From the NCBI RefSeq assembly GCF_030814115.1, contig NZ_JAUSUP010000002.1:62001-126000 (forward strand): DNA of 64,000 bases. Direction: 5' to 3'. The notes under the pieces were generated by a model, which searched no databases, was not told the origin of the DNA, and saw only the letters and a list, made by a program, of their open reading frames with translations. Each line of letters opens with the position of its first letter. Within the stretch, counting starts at the first letter, position 1. Source of the stretch: Alkalibacillus filiformis. GTDB lineage: Bacteria; Bacillota; Bacilli; Bacillales; Alkalibacillaceae. A program made the position numbers and the translations under genes. Of the stretch, positions 25,360-33,009 are shown piece by piece.

Positions 25360-26133
25360 TTACACTCCTTTAAAAGAAGGTGAGCGCTTTTCGGTAAAAG
25401 CTTTCATTCCTTCTTTTTGGTCCTCTGAGGCAAACGTTAAGTAAAAGTTCTTCCGTTCTAGATTCATGCCGTCCATTAACGTCATATCTTTAGCTGCTTT
25501 GACCGATTCTTTAATTAAACGTATTGAAATAGGCGCTTGGTTAGCTAATTGTTTTGCTAAACGGAATGACTCTTCAAAAACGAGCTCATCAGCTACAACT
25601 CGGTTTATAGCCCCGAGTTTTAACGCCTCACGAGCCTCCATTTGTTCACCTAACCAAATCCACTCTAGTGCTTTACGTTCACCAATTGCTTTAGTCAATA
25701 GTTGTGTACCACCTGCTCCCGGCATGACACCGAGCTGCACTTCAGGGAATCCGAACTTAGACGATTCTCCAGCGACAATTAAGTCACAATGAAGAGCTAG
25801 TTCAAAACCTCCACCTAAAGCAACGCCATTAACTGACGCTATAATCGGCTTATTAATAAGTGTGATATGGTCCCAAACTGCAAATGGATCCGCTAACTCC
25901 ATCGTAAGCGGTGTTTCATCCATCATTTCTTCAATATCAGCACCAGCTGCAAACGCTTTGTCATTTCCTTTAATCATCATGACACGAACGTCTTCGCTTT
26001 CATCATACTGCTCTAGCTTCTCAACAATTTCATCTACCATTTGCCGGTTTAATGCATTAAGCACTTCAGGGCGATTCAATTGAATCACCCCAATTTTGTC
26101 CTCAACAAACGCTTCAATGTACTGATTAGACAT
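25360..26133 (-). CDS. paaF: Enoyl-CoA hydratase of the phenylacetyl-CoA pathway
   Basis: The crotonase-family protein is 257 aa. Features are GNDKAFAAGADIEEMMD near 58, NGVALGGGFELALHCDLI near 102 and PEVQLGVMPGAGGTQLL near 130, the usual hydratase type with GAGGTQ. In the pathway PaaF hydrates 2,3-dehydroadipyl-CoA. The start at 26133 is chosen because its ATG follows AGGAAG at good distance and overlaps the stop of the previous gene; the TTG seven codons upstream lacks a site. Confidence 0.85.
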   Translation of the reverse strand: MSNQYIEAFVEDKIGVIQLNRPEVLNALNRQMVDEIVEKLEQYDESEDVRVMMIKGNDKAFAAGADIEEMMDETPLTMELADPFAVWDHITLINKPIIASVNGVALGGGFELALHCDLIVAGESSKFGFPEVQLGVMPGAGGTQLLTKAIGERKALEWIWLGEQMEAREALKLGAINRVVADELVFEESFRLAKQLANQAPISIRLIKESVKAAKDMTLMDGMNLERKNFYLTFASEDQKEGMKAFTEKRSPSFKGV

Positions 26134-26437
26134 TAACAGCAACTTCCTCGCCAATGACTAATGTGACAATATCCCCGGCAAACTTCATAACATCTTTTCC
26201 AGACGCTTTTCCTTCGTCTGTTTTCATCGCTTCTTGTAACGCGTCATGACTCTCATAGTACATTTCACATAACAAGTAGTAATCTGTCTCGCCCATTGGT
26301 GAACCAACAATTTTAGTTACTTTCATGTCTTTTAACCCTGGAATCTTTTGTGTCAGTGGTGTGTGTACGTTGTAGTAGTGCTCATCAAACTTCTCCTGAT
26401 CTTCCGGTTTCTTGTAAATCGCAATTAATTTAACCAT
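26126..26437 (-). CDS. EthD-family ferredoxin-like-fold protein
   Basis: At 103 aa, it begins MVKLIAIYKKPEDQEKFDEH and continues with YYNVHTPLTQKIPGLK, the pattern of PF07110 (EthD) dimeric alpha+beta barrel proteins. These bind small ligands or catalyse rearrangements, and some genes lie in aromatic degradation operons. The start at 26437 follows AGAGGGG; the TTG six codons before would consume that site. It lies between paaD and paaF. A stabilising or isomerising role on an epoxide/oxepin intermediate is conceivable. No function is proven. Confidence 0.8.
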   Translation of the reverse strand: MVKLIAIYKKPEDQEKFDEHYYNVHTPLTQKIPGLKDMKVTKIVGSPMGETDYYLLCEMYYESHDALQEAMKTDEGKASGKDVMKFAGDIVTLVIGEEVAVNV

Positions 26438-26457
26438 TGTAAAATCCCCTCTCAAAT

Positions 26458-26958
26458 TTATTTGATTGCATATTCCACTACTGGCTTCATCGCTTCAAAT
26501 GGGTTTTTACACGAGCTGCAATATAAAATGCTGCGACAAGCCGTAGGTCCAAACACATTATCCATTGACGTATAGTCAGAATCACAATAAGGACAGTTAA
26601 CCGTCCACTGCTGTCCTGGCTCGTAATTCTCTGGTGGAGGTGCAATGCCATGCTTTTTCAGCTGCTCTTTCCCTTCATCTGTAATCGCATCTGTCGACCA
26701 TTTCAGTTCAAAGGAGAAGTCAACTTCACATTCAGACACCCAATCCAGTTCAAGTACCGCTTTATGAACGTCTGTTTTAATGAAGTCTAAAGCAGGACAT
26801 CCTGCAAAAGTTGGAACCATTACAATCGAGACGCTACTTCCATCAACGATCACCGTATGAACCATCCCTAAATCTGAAACACTAACAGAAGGTAATTCAG
26901 GGTCATCAACTAACTTTAAGACCTCTCGAATTTCTTCCTCTTTCACCTGACGCGTCAT
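26458..26958 (-). CDS. paaD: Phenylacetyl-CoA epoxidase maturation protein PaaD
   Basis: The 166-aa protein has an N-terminal DUF59/MIP18 domain (KLVDDPELPSVSVSDLGMV near 14 and PTFAGCPALDFI near 49). A C-terminal zinc-ribbon-like part has CPYCDSDY at 121-128 and CRSILYCSSC further on. PaaD is needed for assembling iron centres of the epoxidase system. It begins 19 bases after the paaC stop. Confidence 0.9.
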   Translation of the reverse strand: MTRQVKEEEIREVLKLVDDPELPSVSVSDLGMVHTVIVDGSSVSIVMVPTFAGCPALDFIKTDVHKAVLELDWVSECEVDFSFELKWSTDAITDEGKEQLKKHGIAPPPENYEPGQQWTVNCPYCDSDYTSMDNVFGPTACRSILYCSSCKNPFEAMKPVVEYAIK

Positions 26959-26977
26959 TGAACGACACCTCCTTTAC

Positions 26978-27793
26978 TTACCAAACGGCTTTCTCATCAC
27001 TGCGGTATACTTCAGCCAGCGTATTTAACGCTTGGTCTAAATCCGGTGTATGGTCACCTTCTCTACCACTTCCAAATGCTTTACCGAACGAAAGATCTCG
27101 AATATGTGCAATAGTCGATTCAACTTCTTGAATAAACCGTTCCTTTAAGTCGTCCTCACCACTTATAATGTCAAAATGCTCAAGTTCAGTAGCATACTCA
27201 CCAAGCTCTAAGACATCACCGAATTGCTGCCACGCTTCTTCTAAACGCGATTGCAACTTCGTCTTCGCCTCATCAGTAGAGTTATAAAGTTGGTTAAACC
27301 ATATTTTCCAATGCGATAAATGGTAAGGTTGTTCCATTAACACTTTTCCAGCAACGTTGGCTAACGGTGTATAGGAACTTTTCGTTAACGCTTCTAGCTT
27401 TACTTTTTTGAAAGATTCATAGAGAAAGTTACGTACAACAGCTAACGCCCAGTCATAATACGGTTCTGTTAAGTATTCACCTTCACCATTTTTCTTTTCA
27501 AAATAAACAGCATTTCGTCTGTTACTAGGTTCGCGTTCATGCGCAAGAGCATCCGCTTCACCTTCACTTAAATCTTCAAGCAATCGATAGTACATTAACG
27601 CATGGCCCATCGTATTTTGCGTGATCGAGGAAAAGGCCACATCTTCTTCTATATGCGGTGCTAACCCAAGCCATTCTGAACCGCGAAAAGAAATGAGAAA
27701 GTCATCATCAGCTAATTGGTAAAGTAAATCTGTTAAAGCTTTTAAATAAGCTGCATCATTCATTGCCTCTTGTGCAGATGTCACTTGCGTCAT
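26978..27793 (-). CDS. paaC: Phenylacetyl-CoA epoxidase structural subunit PaaC
   Basis: The 271-aa ferritin-like all-helical protein lacks a full di-iron ligand set, as expected of PaaC, which scaffolds the catalytic PaaA. Typical stretches are YQLADDDFLISFRGSEWLG near 25, NTMGHALMYYRLLEDL near 60 and ANVAGKVLMEQPYHLSHWK near 147. The ATG at 27793 overlaps the paaB stop as ATGA and has AGAGGTG nine bases before. An upstream extension of seven codons would start inside paaB and is rejected. Confidence 0.9.
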   Translation of the reverse strand: MTQVTSAQEAMNDAAYLKALTDLLYQLADDDFLISFRGSEWLGLAPHIEEDVAFSSITQNTMGHALMYYRLLEDLSEGEADALAHEREPSNRRNAVYFEKKNGEGEYLTEPYYDWALAVVRNFLYESFKKVKLEALTKSSYTPLANVAGKVLMEQPYHLSHWKIWFNQLYNSTDEAKTKLQSRLEEAWQQFGDVLELGEYATELEHFDIISGEDDLKERFIQEVESTIAHIRDLSFGKAFGSGREGDHTPDLDQALNTLAEVYRSDEKAVW

Positions 27794-28149
27794 TTCTTTT
27801 TCACCTCTTTCCACGACATGATCTCTTTCTCATCTAACATGCCTTGTTCTTTTTCCTTCCACTTCTTACGTAAATAGCCGTAACCTTTCGTCCTACGGTA
27901 GTCTTTATTGTCTAAACGCTTTGTTAAATTCAAACGCTCCTCACTCGTCATTGAGCGAATATTACTTCGTTTAACTACCCAAACATCTAGCACGTCTTCA
28001 CGGCGCATGAAATTTTCAACCGCCATGCTAAGCGCCATCTCTTCATTAGGAGCAAGTAAACTGAATTGATGCTGAATGGGTGATTTAACACTTTTTTTAC
28101 TAAAAACTTCATACTCTTGGTAGAAGTTTGTTTCATTCGACTCCGACAT
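27790..28149 (-). CDS. paaB: Phenylacetyl-CoA epoxidase subunit PaaB
   Basis: The 119-aa protein has the PaaB pattern YQEYEVFSKKSVKSPIQHQFSLLAPNEEMAL, quoted here only by its key ends: YEVFSKK near 13 and GSL-like SLLAP near 31. WVVKRSNI near 57 follows. PaaB bridges PaaAC heterodimers and is required for activity. A basic C-terminal extension (YLRKKWKEKEQ and WKEVKKK) is longer than in the about 95-aa proteobacterial proteins. AAGGAGAGG lies before the start, 18 bases after paaA. Confidence 0.9.
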   Translation of the reverse strand: MSESNETNFYQEYEVFSKKSVKSPIQHQFSLLAPNEEMALSMAVENFMRREDVLDVWVVKRSNIRSMTSEERLNLTKRLDNKDYRRTKGYGYLRKKWKEKEQGMLDEKEIMSWKEVKKK

Positions 28150-28167
28150 AAAACCTCTCCTTTCCAG

Positions 28168-29157
28168 TTATTGGCCAATTGCTTCAGGTGAAAGCGCTTC
28201 TCTTACCCAACGGTTGTTTTCGTAAGCGACTTCACGTAAGCGCAAACGTTCTTTTGATCGCGGTCCTTTATTTTTAATAATTTGTTTAAACTCATTCCAA
28301 TCAGGTTGTTGGTAAACCCACATTTCTTGTTCTTCGTCGTAGTGGATCGTTTCATCTGGTACTGTAAGTCCTAGTGAGAATACACGTGGTAAGTATTTAT
28401 CAAGGAATGCTTGTCGTAGTTCTTCGTTGGAGCTTTTACGAATGCGGTATTTAATCATCGTGTCTTGTTTTGAGGTTCCAGTCGTGTCAGCTGAGCTCGG
28501 TCCAAAAAACATCAATAGTGCTGGCCACCAACGATTCAGTGACTCTTGCAATATTTCTCTTTGATACTCAGTTCCTTCAGCTAATGCCATGATGATTGCT
28601 TCACCATGCTGTGCGTGGAAAACTTCTTCTTGGCAAATGCGTTGAAGTGCGCGTTGGTAGGGTCCATAAGAAGCATCTAACATGTTCGTTTGTGAAATGA
28701 TGGCTGCACCGTCAACTAACCAGCCAACCATGCCAGCATCAGCCCACGTTTTCGTCGGCATATGGAAAACGTTATGAAACTTAAGGTCGCCACTTAATAA
28801 ATCCTCCATTATGTTTTCACGGTTTTTGCCGTATGGTTTCATTAAATCTTCAGCTACTCGCAGTAGTAATTGGCCGTGACCCATTTCATCTTGTACCTTT
28901 GCCATAATGCCAAGCTTACGCTTCATCGTCGGTGCTTTTGGCGTCCACTCTTTCTCAGGTAAGGCACCCATAATTTCACTAATGCCATGCATGGAAATTA
29001 ATTTAATTAAACCTTGCCTATAATCCTCTGGCATCCAATCGTCCGGTTCAATTTTCTCCCCCGCTTCAATCCGTGCCATAAACTGCTCGTATTTTTCTTG
29101 GTCTTGTTCTGGTACATTAGGCTGATCAGAACCGCCGTATTCCAAGTAATTATACAT
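28168..29157 (-). CDS. paaA: Phenylacetyl-CoA 1,2-epoxidase catalytic subunit PaaA
   Basis: The 329-aa ferritin-like di-iron oxygenase subunit shows the metal-ligand helices: KVQDEMGHGQLLLR with Glu91 and His94, and CQEEVFHAQHGE with Glu178 and His181/His184. PaaA epoxidises the ring of phenylacetyl-CoA with O2 and NADPH-derived electrons. It is the first gene of the minus-strand operon. GGAGGAGAGG precedes the ATG and a well-formed sigma-A promoter lies at 29194-29222. No paaE reductase gene follows paaD, unlike in E. coli. Confidence 0.95.
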   Translation of the reverse strand: MYNYLEYGGSDQPNVPEQDQEKYEQFMARIEAGEKIEPDDWMPEDYRQGLIKLISMHGISEIMGALPEKEWTPKAPTMKRKLGIMAKVQDEMGHGQLLLRVAEDLMKPYGKNRENIMEDLLSGDLKFHNVFHMPTKTWADAGMVGWLVDGAAIISQTNMLDASYGPYQRALQRICQEEVFHAQHGEAIIMALAEGTEYQREILQESLNRWWPALLMFFGPSSADTTGTSKQDTMIKYRIRKSSNEELRQAFLDKYLPRVFSLGLTVPDETIHYDEEQEMWVYQQPDWNEFKQIIKNKGPRSKERLRLREVAYENNRWVREALSPEAIGQ

Positions 29158-29193
29158 ACAGCAACCTCTCCTCCATCACGTTTATTTAACGCA

Positions 29194-29222
29194 ATCATAA
29201 CAAACCGTTATACAAACTTCAA
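29194..29222 (-). promoter_or_regulatory. paaA promoter with overlapping palindrome
   Basis: Minus strand TTGAAG (29217-29222) and TATGAT (29194-29199) are exactly 17 bases apart. A palindrome ATAAC-GGTTT-GTTAT at 29197-29211 overlaps the -10 and spacer, a place where a bound repressor would block polymerase. Confidence 0.7.
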
Positions 29223-29298
29223 TATAAATATTTTAATTTTCAAAAAATAATATAGGTTATATAATACATTGTATGATGAGATTTGAGGTTAATATTCG

Positions 29299-29336
29299 TT
29301 GTTTTATCAATGACTAGCTTGTACATTTTGATAAAA
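29299..29336 (+). promoter_or_regulatory. paaX promoter with candidate PaaX operator
   Basis: The perfect inverted repeat TTTTATCAA-N17-TTGATAAAA spans 29302-29336. A plausible promoter, TTGTTT (29299-29304) with TACATT (29322-29327) and a 17-base spacer, lies inside it, which suggests autoregulation. PaaX of E. coli also recognises separated TGATTC/TGATA-type half-sites, so the TGATAAAA arms are reasonable candidates. Confidence 0.55.
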
Positions 29337-29413
29337 AAGAAGTGAATTTTGCACCACCATGTAGTAAACTAGTAATTAAATATCGAACTAGACAAAGAAG
29401 GAAATGATAGAGC

Positions 29414-30235
29414 ATGGATAAACAGTTTAAAACACGGTCAATGATTTTTACGTTATACGGCGATTACATAAGACATTATGGTAATGTCATTTGGATTGGT
29501 AGTTTAATTCAGTTATTAGAAGAGTTCGGACATAATGAACAATCAGTTAGAGCCGCGGTTTCTAGAATGAGTAAGCAAGGGTGGCTCCAATCTGAAAAAA
29601 GAGGGAACAAAAGCTATTATTCTCTTACCGAACAAGGAAAAGCCCGCATGGAAGAAGCTTCTAAGCGAATTTATAGATCTGAATCACCTAAGTGGGATGG
29701 GCAGTGGCGCATGCTTGTCTATTCGATTCCTGAAAGTCAACGTCATTTACGAGATGAATTACGTAAAGAGTTAGTATGGAGTGGTTTTGGCTCTTTAACT
29801 AATAGTTGCTGGATTACGCCAAATCCACTTGAAGAACAAGTGCATCGTTTAGTTGATAAGTATGAGATTAGTCAGTATGTAACGTTCTTTAATGCGACTT
29901 ATGAAGGGATGAGTTCCCCGAAAGAATTAGTCGACCAATGTTGGGATTTAGATGATGTGAATGCAAAATACTCACAGTTCATAAAAGAATACAGTGAAAT
30001 GTATTACATCGATAAGAACTTAGTAGAAAAAGGGGATATAAGTGATGGGCAGTGTTTCGTCAAATGTGCCTCACTTGTCCATGAGTATCGTAAGTTTTTA
30101 TTCGTTGATCCAAACTTGCCTGATGAGTTACTCCCAAATCAATGGTTAGGTGACTCTGCAGCAGCATTATTCTCTGATTATCATGAACTGTTACAAACAC
30201 CAGCTACACGCTTTTTTGAGTCTGTGTTTGAATAG
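29414..30235 (+). CDS. paaX: PaaX-family transcriptional repressor
   Basis: The 273-aa protein has the N-terminal winged helix of PaaX (TLYGDYIRHYGNVIWIGSLI near 14, then EQSVRAAVSRMSKQGWLQ near 42 as recognition helix). The central PaaX domain (WDGQWRMLVYSIPE near 95, LRKELVWSGFG near 115) and C-terminal domain follow. In E. coli PaaX binds DNA until phenylacetyl-CoA displaces it. It is divergent from paaA with 256 bases between them, the standard layout for the pathway regulator. AAGGAAA precedes the ATG. Confidence 0.92.
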   Translation: MDKQFKTRSMIFTLYGDYIRHYGNVIWIGSLIQLLEEFGHNEQSVRAAVSRMSKQGWLQSEKRGNKSYYSLTEQGKARMEEASKRIYRSESPKWDGQWRMLVYSIPESQRHLRDELRKELVWSGFGSLTNSCWITPNPLEEQVHRLVDKYEISQYVTFFNATYEGMSSPKELVDQCWDLDDVNAKYSQFIKEYSEMYYIDKNLVEKGDISDGQCFVKCASLVHEYRKFLFVDPNLPDELLPNQWLGDSAAALFSDYHELLQTPATRFFESVFE

Positions 30236-30244
30236 GGAAATCGG

Positions 30245-30265
30245 TCACCGGATGACTTCCGGTGA
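30245..30265 (+). terminator. Terminator of paaX
   Basis: TCACCGGA and TCCGGTGA form a perfect 8-bp stem with a 5-base loop, followed by TTTATTTTAT. Confidence 0.85.
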
Positions 30266-30298
30266 TTTATTTTATACTTTAGGTAAGGACGGTTAATT

Positions 30299-30868
30299 AT
30301 GAAGTTGTACTTTGAGGGTCCGGTTATAATAGTCGCCTTAATCATTTATATTGTTTTACTTTTATATTTGAAATTCAAGCTTAATAAAGGATTGATGTAT
30401 TTATTCTTTTTTTCAGTATTCTACTTATATATCACTCAAGTGGTAAGATATACGCAGTTCCCGATCACGTATATTCCAGAAATGTACGACCCATTGAGTG
30501 TATTAAGACATAATATCAACTTAGTCCCATTTCAAAACTTAGAAATTAACTTAAAGTTTATGTTCTTAAATGTTTTGCTAACTATTCCCTTTGGCTTTCT
30601 TCTACCGCTAATTGCTCAAATTACCATGAGGAAAGTTTTGTTATGGGCATTTCTATTACCACTCATTATTGAAGCAACACAACTTATAGTTGGTATATCT
30701 ACAGGGTATAGACATCGCATATTTGATATTAACGATTTCATTATGAACGGTCTTGGCGTTTTAATTGGTTTTATCATACTAAAGGCTTCGATCAAAGTAA
30801 TGTTTAAAATCTTTGACCAAAGCCATATTAACCAAAATAAACTACTTAACTATATTGCTAAAAGGTAA
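30299..30868 (+). CDS. VanZ-like membrane protein
   Basis: The 189-aa protein has about five helices with the VanZ pattern: NLVPFQNL near 76, LNVLLTIPFGFLLPL near 90, IEATQLIVG near 123 and RHRIFDINDFIMNGLGVLIG near 139. VanZ homologues can raise teicoplanin tolerance, but most are of unknown role. It is separated from paaX by a terminator and is convergent with the next gene, so it is probably unrelated to phenylacetate catabolism. Confidence 0.82.
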   Translation: MKLYFEGPVIIVALIIYIVLLLYLKFKLNKGLMYLFFFSVFYLYITQVVRYTQFPITYIPEMYDPLSVLRHNINLVPFQNLEINLKFMFLNVLLTIPFGFLLPLIAQITMRKVLLWAFLLPLIIEATQLIVGISTGYRHRIFDINDFIMNGLGVLIGFIILKASIKVMFKIFDQSHINQNKLLNYIAKR

Positions 30869-30871
30869 ATG

Positions 30872-31402
30872 TTATCTCGAAACACGTTCAAATATAGTTG
30901 GATCATTAAACTCTTGACCTTTATTAGCATAAACATCAATCGTTTCTTCAATCATCTTCATGTCCTCATCTGTTAACTCACGGACGACTTTGCCTGGTGA
31001 TCCTAAGACGAGTGAACGTGGCGGGATCACTTTACCAGATGGCACTAGGCTATTAGCGCCGATAATCGAATACTCTCCTATTTCAGCACCATCTAAAACC
31101 GTTGCTCCCATACCTATGAGGACACCTTTTCTTAGTGTACAACCGTGAACAATTGCATTGTGACCAACTGACACTTCATCTTCTAAAGTAAGTGGAAACT
31201 GTTCGTACAGGTGACACATGGAGTTTTCTTGTATATTACAACGCTCACCAATGCGGATTGGTCCTTCATCACCTCGTACTGTGACATTGAACCAGATGCT
31301 AGACTCCTTTCCGATCTCAACATCACCAATAATTCTAGCATTATCTGCAATAAAAGCTGTCTCGTCTATTCGTGGGGTATGATTCTTGTAGCGATAGATC
31401 AT
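30872..31402 (-). CDS. Gamma-carbonic-anhydrase-like hexapeptide protein (YtoA/PaaY type)
   Basis: The 176-aa left-handed beta-helix protein has repeated hexapeptides (IIGDVEIG, IRIGERCNIQ, VLIGMGATVLDGAEIG). The metal-site histidines are in NSMCHLYEQ, VSVGHNAIVHG. The C-terminal helix is short. B. subtilis YtoA is similar. In proteobacterial paa clusters PaaY belongs to this family and acts as a thioesterase that removes dead-end CoA adducts, so its location 0.6 kb from paaX may be meaningful. A housekeeping role is the alternative. AGGAGGG precedes the ATG. Confidence 0.85.
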   Translation of the reverse strand: MIYRYKNHTPRIDETAFIADNARIIGDVEIGKESSIWFNVTVRGDEGPIRIGERCNIQENSMCHLYEQFPLTLEDEVSVGHNAIVHGCTLRKGVLIGMGATVLDGAEIGEYSIIGANSLVPSGKVIPPRSLVLGSPGKVVRELTDEDMKMIEETIDVYANKGQEFNDPTIFERVSR

Positions 31403-31475
31403 AAACCATCCCTCCTATTATTCTGTAAGTTTAATATAACACATTTTTATCATAGCGTAATTATCCCATAATATA

Positions 31476-31504
31476 TTGACAATGTAGAAGAACTTTTGTA
31501 TTCT
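31476..31504 (+). promoter_or_regulatory. Promoter of the ferredoxin-NADP reductase gene
   Basis: TTGACA (31476-31481) and TATTCT (31499-31504) with a 17-base spacer form a near-consensus sigma-A promoter, 57 bases before the start codon. Confidence 0.8.
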
Positions 31505-31560
31505 TTTATATAACAAAATAATTACAAGCGTGTTAAAAACGTTATAAAAGGAGGGTAGTC

Positions 31561-32556
31561 ATGTTGAATGACCGCATATATGATATTACCGTTATAGGGG
31601 CAGGTCCTGTAGGGTTATTTACTGCTTTTTACGCTGGGATGAGAGAAGCATCAGTCAATATCATCGACAGCATGCCACAAGTTGGAGGACAATTAGCTGC
31701 ATTATATCCTGACAAATACATTTACGATGTTGCAGGCTTTCCGAAAGTTAAAGCACAAGAGTTAGTTGACCACTTACACGAACAAGCTAAGACGTTTTCA
31801 CCTTCCATTCACTTAGAACAATCTGTAACAGACATTAGTCGCCACGACGAGTACTTCGAGATCTTTACTACCCAAGGGACACATTATTCCAAAACGATTA
31901 TTATTACAGCAGGTGCAGGAGCATTCCAACCACGAAAACTTAAAACAGAACAAGCGGACCAGTATGAAGGCAGTAACCTTCACTATTTCGTGCAGAAATT
32001 AGATCAGTTTAAAAACCGTCGCATCCTTTTATGTGGGGGTGGTGACTCAGCAATTGACTGGTCCTTAGCATTGGAACCTATTGCTGAACAAGTTACACTA
32101 ATCCACCGTCGAGACAAATTCCGCGCGCATGAACATAGCGTTACACAGTTAAAAAACTCATCCGTTAACATTATGACACCTTTTGAAGTTGGTCGTTTAA
32201 TTGGAGATGGCAATCGTATTGAGCAAGTCGCAATTAAAGAAGTAAAAGGTGAACAACTCGAACTGATCGACGTAGATGACGTCATTGTTAACTATGGTTT
32301 TGTCACTTCATTAGGTCCTTTAAAATCGTGGGGGCTTGAGTTACAAAAAAATAGTATTTTCGTTAATTCTAAAATGGAGACGAACATTTCAGGCATTTTT
32401 GCCGCTGGTGACATTTGTACGTATGAAGGGAAACCGAAACTAATTGCAACCGGTTTTGGTGAAGCACCAATTGCTGTTAATCATGCTAAGTCAATGATCG
32501 ATCCAAAAGCTAAGTTAAGTATTCATAGTACCCATCTTTTTGAGAAATCGAAGTAA
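31561..32556 (+). CDS. Ferredoxin--NADP(+) reductase, thioredoxin-reductase-like (FNR2/YumC type)
   Basis: The 331-aa flavoprotein has FAD motif [14 protein letters not shown] near 13, NADP motif [14 protein letters not shown] near 158 and the C-terminal FAD contact [15 protein letters not shown] near 279. It has no CxxC redox pair, which separates this family from thioredoxin reductases. B. subtilis YumC is the model; it passes electrons from NADPH to ferredoxin or flavodoxin. AAGGAGGG precedes the start. Since the cluster lacks PaaE, this is a candidate electron supplier for the PaaABC epoxidase, though YumC-like enzymes also have general roles. Confidence 0.92.
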   Translation: MLNDRIYDITVIGAGPVGLFTAFYAGMREASVNIIDSMPQVGGQLAALYPDKYIYDVAGFPKVKAQELVDHLHEQAKTFSPSIHLEQSVTDISRHDEYFEIFTTQGTHYSKTIIITAGAGAFQPRKLKTEQADQYEGSNLHYFVQKLDQFKNRRILLCGGGDSAIDWSLALEPIAEQVTLIHRRDKFRAHEHSVTQLKNSSVNIMTPFEVGRLIGDGNRIEQVAIKEVKGEQLELIDVDDVIVNYGFVTSLGPLKSWGLELQKNSIFVNSKMETNISGIFAAGDICTYEGKPKLIATGFGEAPIAVNHAKSMIDPKAKLSIHSTHLFEKSK

Positions 32557-32559
32557 TAA

Positions 32560-32589
32560 AAAGCCCAGCTAACAATTTAGCTGGGCTTT
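32560..32589 (+). terminator. Terminator of the ferredoxin-NADP reductase gene
   Basis: A 13-bp perfect stem AAAGCCCAGCTAA/TTAGCTGGGCTTT with a CAAT loop. Confidence 0.88.
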
Positions 32590-32649
32590 AACTACCATTA
32601 TTCCCCGTATGTTATAATGAGAATTAAAATATATGAGGGGGGTTATTTC

Positions 32650-32970
32650 ATGCCGGTTTGTCAGCAATGTGAAACAGAGTGGACGTGGTGGGAGACGCAT
32701 AAAGCGTCTGCTAACTTAGATACACGATTGGTATGCCCTCATTGTCATGGACATCAGTATGCCTCAAAAGATACACTGAAAAAAACAAGTGTATTAACTT
32801 TACTTATTCCGCTTCTAATTATTTTTCCTTCTTTCTTTTTTAACCTTTCTATTGTAGGACTTATTTTGCACTGTCTTACTGTTATAACTTTATTTTTTAT
32901 CTTTTACCCTTTTATCTTAAAGTTAAGTAGTACTGAAGAACATTTAGTTAACTGGGGCAAAATAAAATAA
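32650..32970 (+). CDS. CXXC-20-CXXC membrane zinc-ribbon protein
   Basis: The 106-aa protein opens MPVCQQCETEWTWWETHKAS, with a second pair CPHC about 25 residues later. This is the TIGR04104 cxxc_20_cxxc pattern found in Bacilli. Two hydrophobic helices follow. ATG at 32650 is preceded by GAGGGGGG; the upstream codons are leader. An extended -10 (TG-T-TATAAT, 32610-32618) precedes it. The function of the family is unknown. Confidence 0.78.
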   Translation: MPVCQQCETEWTWWETHKASANLDTRLVCPHCHGHQYASKDTLKKTSVLTLLIPLLIIFPSFFFNLSIVGLILHCLTVITLFFIFYPFILKLSSTEEHLVNWGKIK

Positions 32971-33008
32971 AGCCAGCCGTCAGTTAATCATGACGACTGG
33001 CTTTATTT
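32966..33008. terminator. Bidirectional terminator between the CXXC protein and oppF genes
   Basis: AATAAAGCCAGCCGTCA and TGACGACTGGCTTTATT pair with one mismatch. A-rich on one side and T-rich on the other, it ends both convergent transcripts. Confidence 0.85.
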
Positions 33009-33009
33009 A

